From UBA8199 sp035358715 (lineage in GTDB: Bacteria; Verrucomicrobiota; Verrucomicrobiia; Limisphaerales; UBA8199): a stretch of DNA of 64,000 nt. A program made the translations under genes and the position numbers. Below the pieces are notes generated by a model. It was not told the DNA's origin and did no database searches. It was given only the letters and a program-made list of their open reading frames with translations. Positions 61,834 to 64,000 of this stretch are shown piece by piece; positions within the stretch are counted from its first letter, which is position 1; each line of letters starts with the position of its first letter. The stretch covers positions 1 through 64,000 of the forward strand of contig DAOPPX010000006.1 in assembly GCA_035358715.1 (NCBI GenBank), given 5' to 3'.

Positions 61834-62676
61834 ATGATCTCGATCAATAAGCATTTTCAGCCACGCCGCGCGCACGCGTATCCCGGAAATTCCTTTCATA
61901 TGGGCCGGGGCGGCGGCGTCCTGCTCGCGGTGATATGCCTCTGCGCGTGGGTCAGCCCGTCCGAGGCGGGGCTGAAAATCTACTACCTCCGCCATGCCGA
62001 AGGGGGACACAACGTGGTGAAGGAGTGGGCCAGGGTGCCCAAGGCGCAGCGGCCGGATTACGTGGGCGACGCCAATGTGTTTACGCCCAAGGGCAAGACC
62101 CAGGTGGCGGCGGCGACCAGGAAGCTCCAGAATTACCAGTTCGACTTCATTGGGGTGAGCTCCATGTGGCGGACGCGCAACACGGTCCTGCCCTACCTCA
62201 AGGCAGTGAACGCCAAAGGCGAAATCTGGCCCGAGCTTCGCGAGTTTGGCGGCGGAGCCGGAATTCTCGCCACCAACCTTCCCGCCGTTACCAGGCCGGT
62301 GCTGGGAGCCGGGCCGCGAATCGAGTTGCCGGCCGATGAAGCGGCCTATTTTACCTTCCGGGCGGATGCCAGGAACGATTTCAAGCTGCCCTCGAGAGAC
62401 GACAACGAGCGCGAGGCCGCGACACAACTGGTGGTGCAGCGGGTGGTGGATCTCACGCGCGAACGCTTCGGCGGCACGGACAAAACCATCCTGCTGGTGG
62501 GGCACGGCAACGCCGGCCGGGCCCTGCTCCGAAGGCTCACGAAGCAGGCGCTGCCGGAGATTCCTTCGATGGAGAACGCGAAGCTCTGGATGGTCGAGGA
62601 GCAGCCCAACGGCCAATTCGAGATCAAGATGTACAACGACGCCCCGTATGGAAAGAACGGGGCGCCGCCCCGCTGA
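61834..62676 (+). CDS. Secreted histidine phosphatase family protein
   Basis: 280 residues with an internal hydrophobic segment (about 28-45, VLLAVICLCAWVSPSEAG) that acts as a signal. The phosphoglycerate-mutase-like core begins IYYLRHAEGGHN (catalytic His in the RH motif), then LTPKG-like FTPKGKTQV, MWRTRNT (second Arg), and the second His in LLVGHGNAGRALL. These are the residues of the family's phosphohistidine site. Substrate unknown; being exported it could act on phosphorylated sugars or inositol phosphates. Confidence 0.85.
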   Translation: MISINKHFQPRRAHAYPGNSFHMGRGGGVLLAVICLCAWVSPSEAGLKIYYLRHAEGGHNVVKEWARVPKAQRPDYVGDANVFTPKGKTQVAAATRKLQNYQFDFIGVSSMWRTRNTVLPYLKAVNAKGEIWPELREFGGGAGILATNLPAVTRPVLGAGPRIELPADEAAYFTFRADARNDFKLPSRDDNEREAATQLVVQRVVDLTRERFGGTDKTILLVGHGNAGRALLRRLTKQALPEIPSMENAKLWMVEEQPNGQFEIKMYNDAPYGKNGAPPR

Positions 62677-62693
62677 GGCCTGGCTGGGTGTTC

Positions 62694-63710
62694 TCAGGCT
62701 CGGCCGAGTCGTCGCGCCACGACGACCGCGTTCATCGCCTCGTCGGCGCGCGCCACGGCGGCCTGCACAAAGCCCTCCGCCTCCAGGTCTTCCCGCAATT
62801 CAGCGAACGTGAAGGTGCCGCCGCCCTCGGTGGCCACGAGCATGTTCACCGCAAACAACGCGCCGACTGCCGGCTGAGTGCGATCTGGCTCCATCAGGAT
62901 GTCGCGGATGGCGATGCGCCCGCCGGGTGTTAGAGCCGCAAAGACCTTGGCGAACAAAGCGCGGTTCTGCGCGCGGGAATTCTGGTGCACGATAGCGCTG
63001 ACCCACGCGAGGTCCGCGCCCGGAGGAAGCGCGTCGCGCGTGAAGTCGCCGGCAACAAGCTGGACGCGCTGGTCCAGCCCGGCGGCCGCCAGGCGGCGCT
63101 GCGCCATGGGGATGACGTGCGGCAGATCGAAGAGCGTGGCCCGGGCCGGGGGACAGGCGCGCAGAAAGGCCATAGTCCACGTGCCGGAAGCCCCGCCGAT
63201 ATCGAGCAGACGCCGGAACTGGAGCGGTTGCACGGCCCGGATGACCGCGTCGGCGTTGGGAGCGGAGATGTTGTGCATCGCGCCGATGAAGGCTTCCTGG
63301 GCGCCCTCCTCGCCGCGTACTCCCGGAGTGCGCTCAGCGGGCCGGCCGGTCTTGACAACCCGCGCCAACTGCGCCCAGTTGCGGAGGCAGTGCCCCTGGT
63401 GCTGCGCCATGGCCAGCACGCTCTGCGCGCCGCCCGGGGTCAGGAGCGCATCCAGCCCGGGCGCCACGGTGTAGTTGTCCCCGGCCTTATTGAGCAGCCG
63501 CAGGGCGGCAAGGGCGTCCAGCAGAATGGTCAGGGCGCGCAGATCGCACGCGAGCTTGCGCGCAAGCTGCGCGGCGGACAGCGGCATGGAAACCAGCGCG
63601 CTGAAAAGGTCCAGGTCAGCGGCGGCCGCCAGGACGGCAGCGTCCTGGTAACTGCGCCCGAGTGCGAGGATCTTCTCGCTGGTCCACCGTTGAGGCGGTT
63701 GAGTCTTCAT
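62694..63710 (-). CDS. SAM-dependent O-methyltransferase (family 2)
   Basis: 338 residues. An N-terminal winged-helix dimerisation domain (about 1-100: ALVSMPLSAAQLARKLACDLRALTILLDALAALRLL) precedes the Rossmann part: LLDIGGASGTWTMAFL (SAM loop), ATLFDLPHVIPMAQ, VQLVAGDFTRDALPPGADLAWVSAIVHQ, GGRIAIRDILM. The layout is that of acetylserotonin/caffeate-type O-methyltransferases. The catalytic His region is VHQNSRAQN. It starts 7 nt after the uvrB stop and is probably in the same operon; the substrate is unknown. Confidence 0.88.
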   Translation of the reverse strand: MKTQPPQRWTSEKILALGRSYQDAAVLAAAADLDLFSALVSMPLSAAQLARKLACDLRALTILLDALAALRLLNKAGDNYTVAPGLDALLTPGGAQSVLAMAQHQGHCLRNWAQLARVVKTGRPAERTPGVRGEEGAQEAFIGAMHNISAPNADAVIRAVQPLQFRRLLDIGGASGTWTMAFLRACPPARATLFDLPHVIPMAQRRLAAAGLDQRVQLVAGDFTRDALPPGADLAWVSAIVHQNSRAQNRALFAKVFAALTPGGRIAIRDILMEPDRTQPAVGALFAVNMLVATEGGGTFTFAELREDLEAEGFVQAAVARADEAMNAVVVARRLGRA

Positions 63711-63717
63711 AGTCTTC

Positions 63718-63999
63718 TTAGAATGGGGCCTGCCTGCGGCCGGAGGAAAGCGCCTTGCGGCCTTTGCGGTAGCTTACCTGCCTGGCTGTGCCTGCTTTGG
63801 CCGGAGCCTCCGGCGGGCCGCCCGAGATGGCCCGCTTGAGCTCGCGAATCTGGTCGCGCAGGAGGGCGGCCTTTTCAAACTCCAGGTTGTTCGCCGCCGC
63901 GAGCATCTCCTCCTCCAGCTCGCGGATCGTGTCGTTGAGGTCAATGTCCACGCCCGCTTCGGCCAGCACGGAATGCGCCTCCCTGGTGGTTTCCTGGTG
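63718..63999 (-). CDS. uvrB: UvrB, C-terminal end (partial)
   Basis: Only the last 93 residues are in the window; the gene continues past the right edge. The visible part is the UVR domain, NDTIRELEEEMLAAANNLEF followed by EKAALLRDQIRELKRA, which binds UvrC in nucleotide excision repair. A basic Pro/Ala/Lys-rich tail of about 35 residues follows. UvrC and McsA share this motif, but the preceding AGVDIDLNDTIRELE context fits UvrB best. Confidence 0.75.
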   Translation of the reverse strand, partial: HQETTREAHSVLAEAGVDIDLNDTIRELEEEMLAAANNLEFEKAALLRDQIRELKRAISGGPPEAPAKAGTARQVSYRKGRKALSSGRRQAPF

Positions 64000-64000
64000 A

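Overview
The window looks like a chromosomal segment of an environmental member of the Verrucomicrobiota, most like the Pedosphaera/Limisphaera group, with a Planctomycetota-type lineage as the second choice. This is an inference from gene content and base composition, not from a marker gene. The DNA is GC-rich. It carries Tat-exported Gfo/Idh/MocA, aldo-keto reductase and sugar-isomerase-like enzymes, a secreted sulfatase, a SUMF1-domain protein, PQQ-type beta-propellers, a prepilin-like protein ending in an H-X9-DG motif, very large secreted repeat proteins, and many palindromic repeats. I saw no tRNA, rRNA, CRISPR array, phage block or complete transposon.

Layout. 0-9.9 kb: two secreted beta-propeller proteins, a GT4 glycosyltransferase coupled to the first, a modular secreted repeat protein, a small Pro/Tyr-rich secreted protein, an MBL-fold hydrolase with a YgjP-type metallopeptidase, and a LuxR-type HTH protein. 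10.2-15.4 kb: one 1744-residue secreted repeat protein containing a 289-bp near-perfect direct duplication, followed by RHS debris. 15.9-22.8 kb: a sulfatase; a minus-strand operon dksA-like/rpmG/rpsR with a strong terminator; folE2 divergent from a secreted endonuclease/exonuclease/phosphatase; gdhA. 22.8-28.3 kb: a degenerate KaiC-like/PEP-synthase ATP-grasp fusion, a palindrome and gene debris, then an ECF sigma gene overlapping a membrane protein fused to a class C beta-lactamase-like domain. 28.5-33.6 kb: a SUMF1 protein and Tat-exported oxidoreductases with small exported proteins.

33.6-44.8 kb: a stand-alone CoaB-like protein, recG, an Imm-5-like protein, a GH36-like glycosidase split by a discoidin domain, a disulfide oxidoreductase, and ubiX and ubiA separated by a four-helix-bundle gene that lies between inverted heptamer arrays. 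44.8-50 kb: an H-X9-DG prepilin-like protein, a membrane protein of unknown function, a GH20-like hydrolase and a sugar isomerase/epimerase. 50-64 kb: priA, an mlaE-mlaF-mlaD lipid-transport operon with an altered ATPase, an SGNH hydrolase and Ski2-like helicase pair, bacterioferritin, a secreted histidine phosphatase, an O-methyltransferase and the 3' end of uvrB.

Together the genes suggest a heterotroph that breaks down sulfated or complex polysaccharides outside the cytoplasm, embedded in ordinary housekeeping genes (ribosome, replication restart, folate, menaquinone/ubiquinone, peptidoglycan, outer-membrane lipids). The most unusual material is structural. There are four different palindromic or inverted repeat elements. 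One sits in frame inside a helicase gene and another brackets a four-helix-bundle gene inside an operon. There are also protein fusions with altered active sites, and several promoters placed so close to start codons that leaderless or near-leaderless mRNAs are likely.
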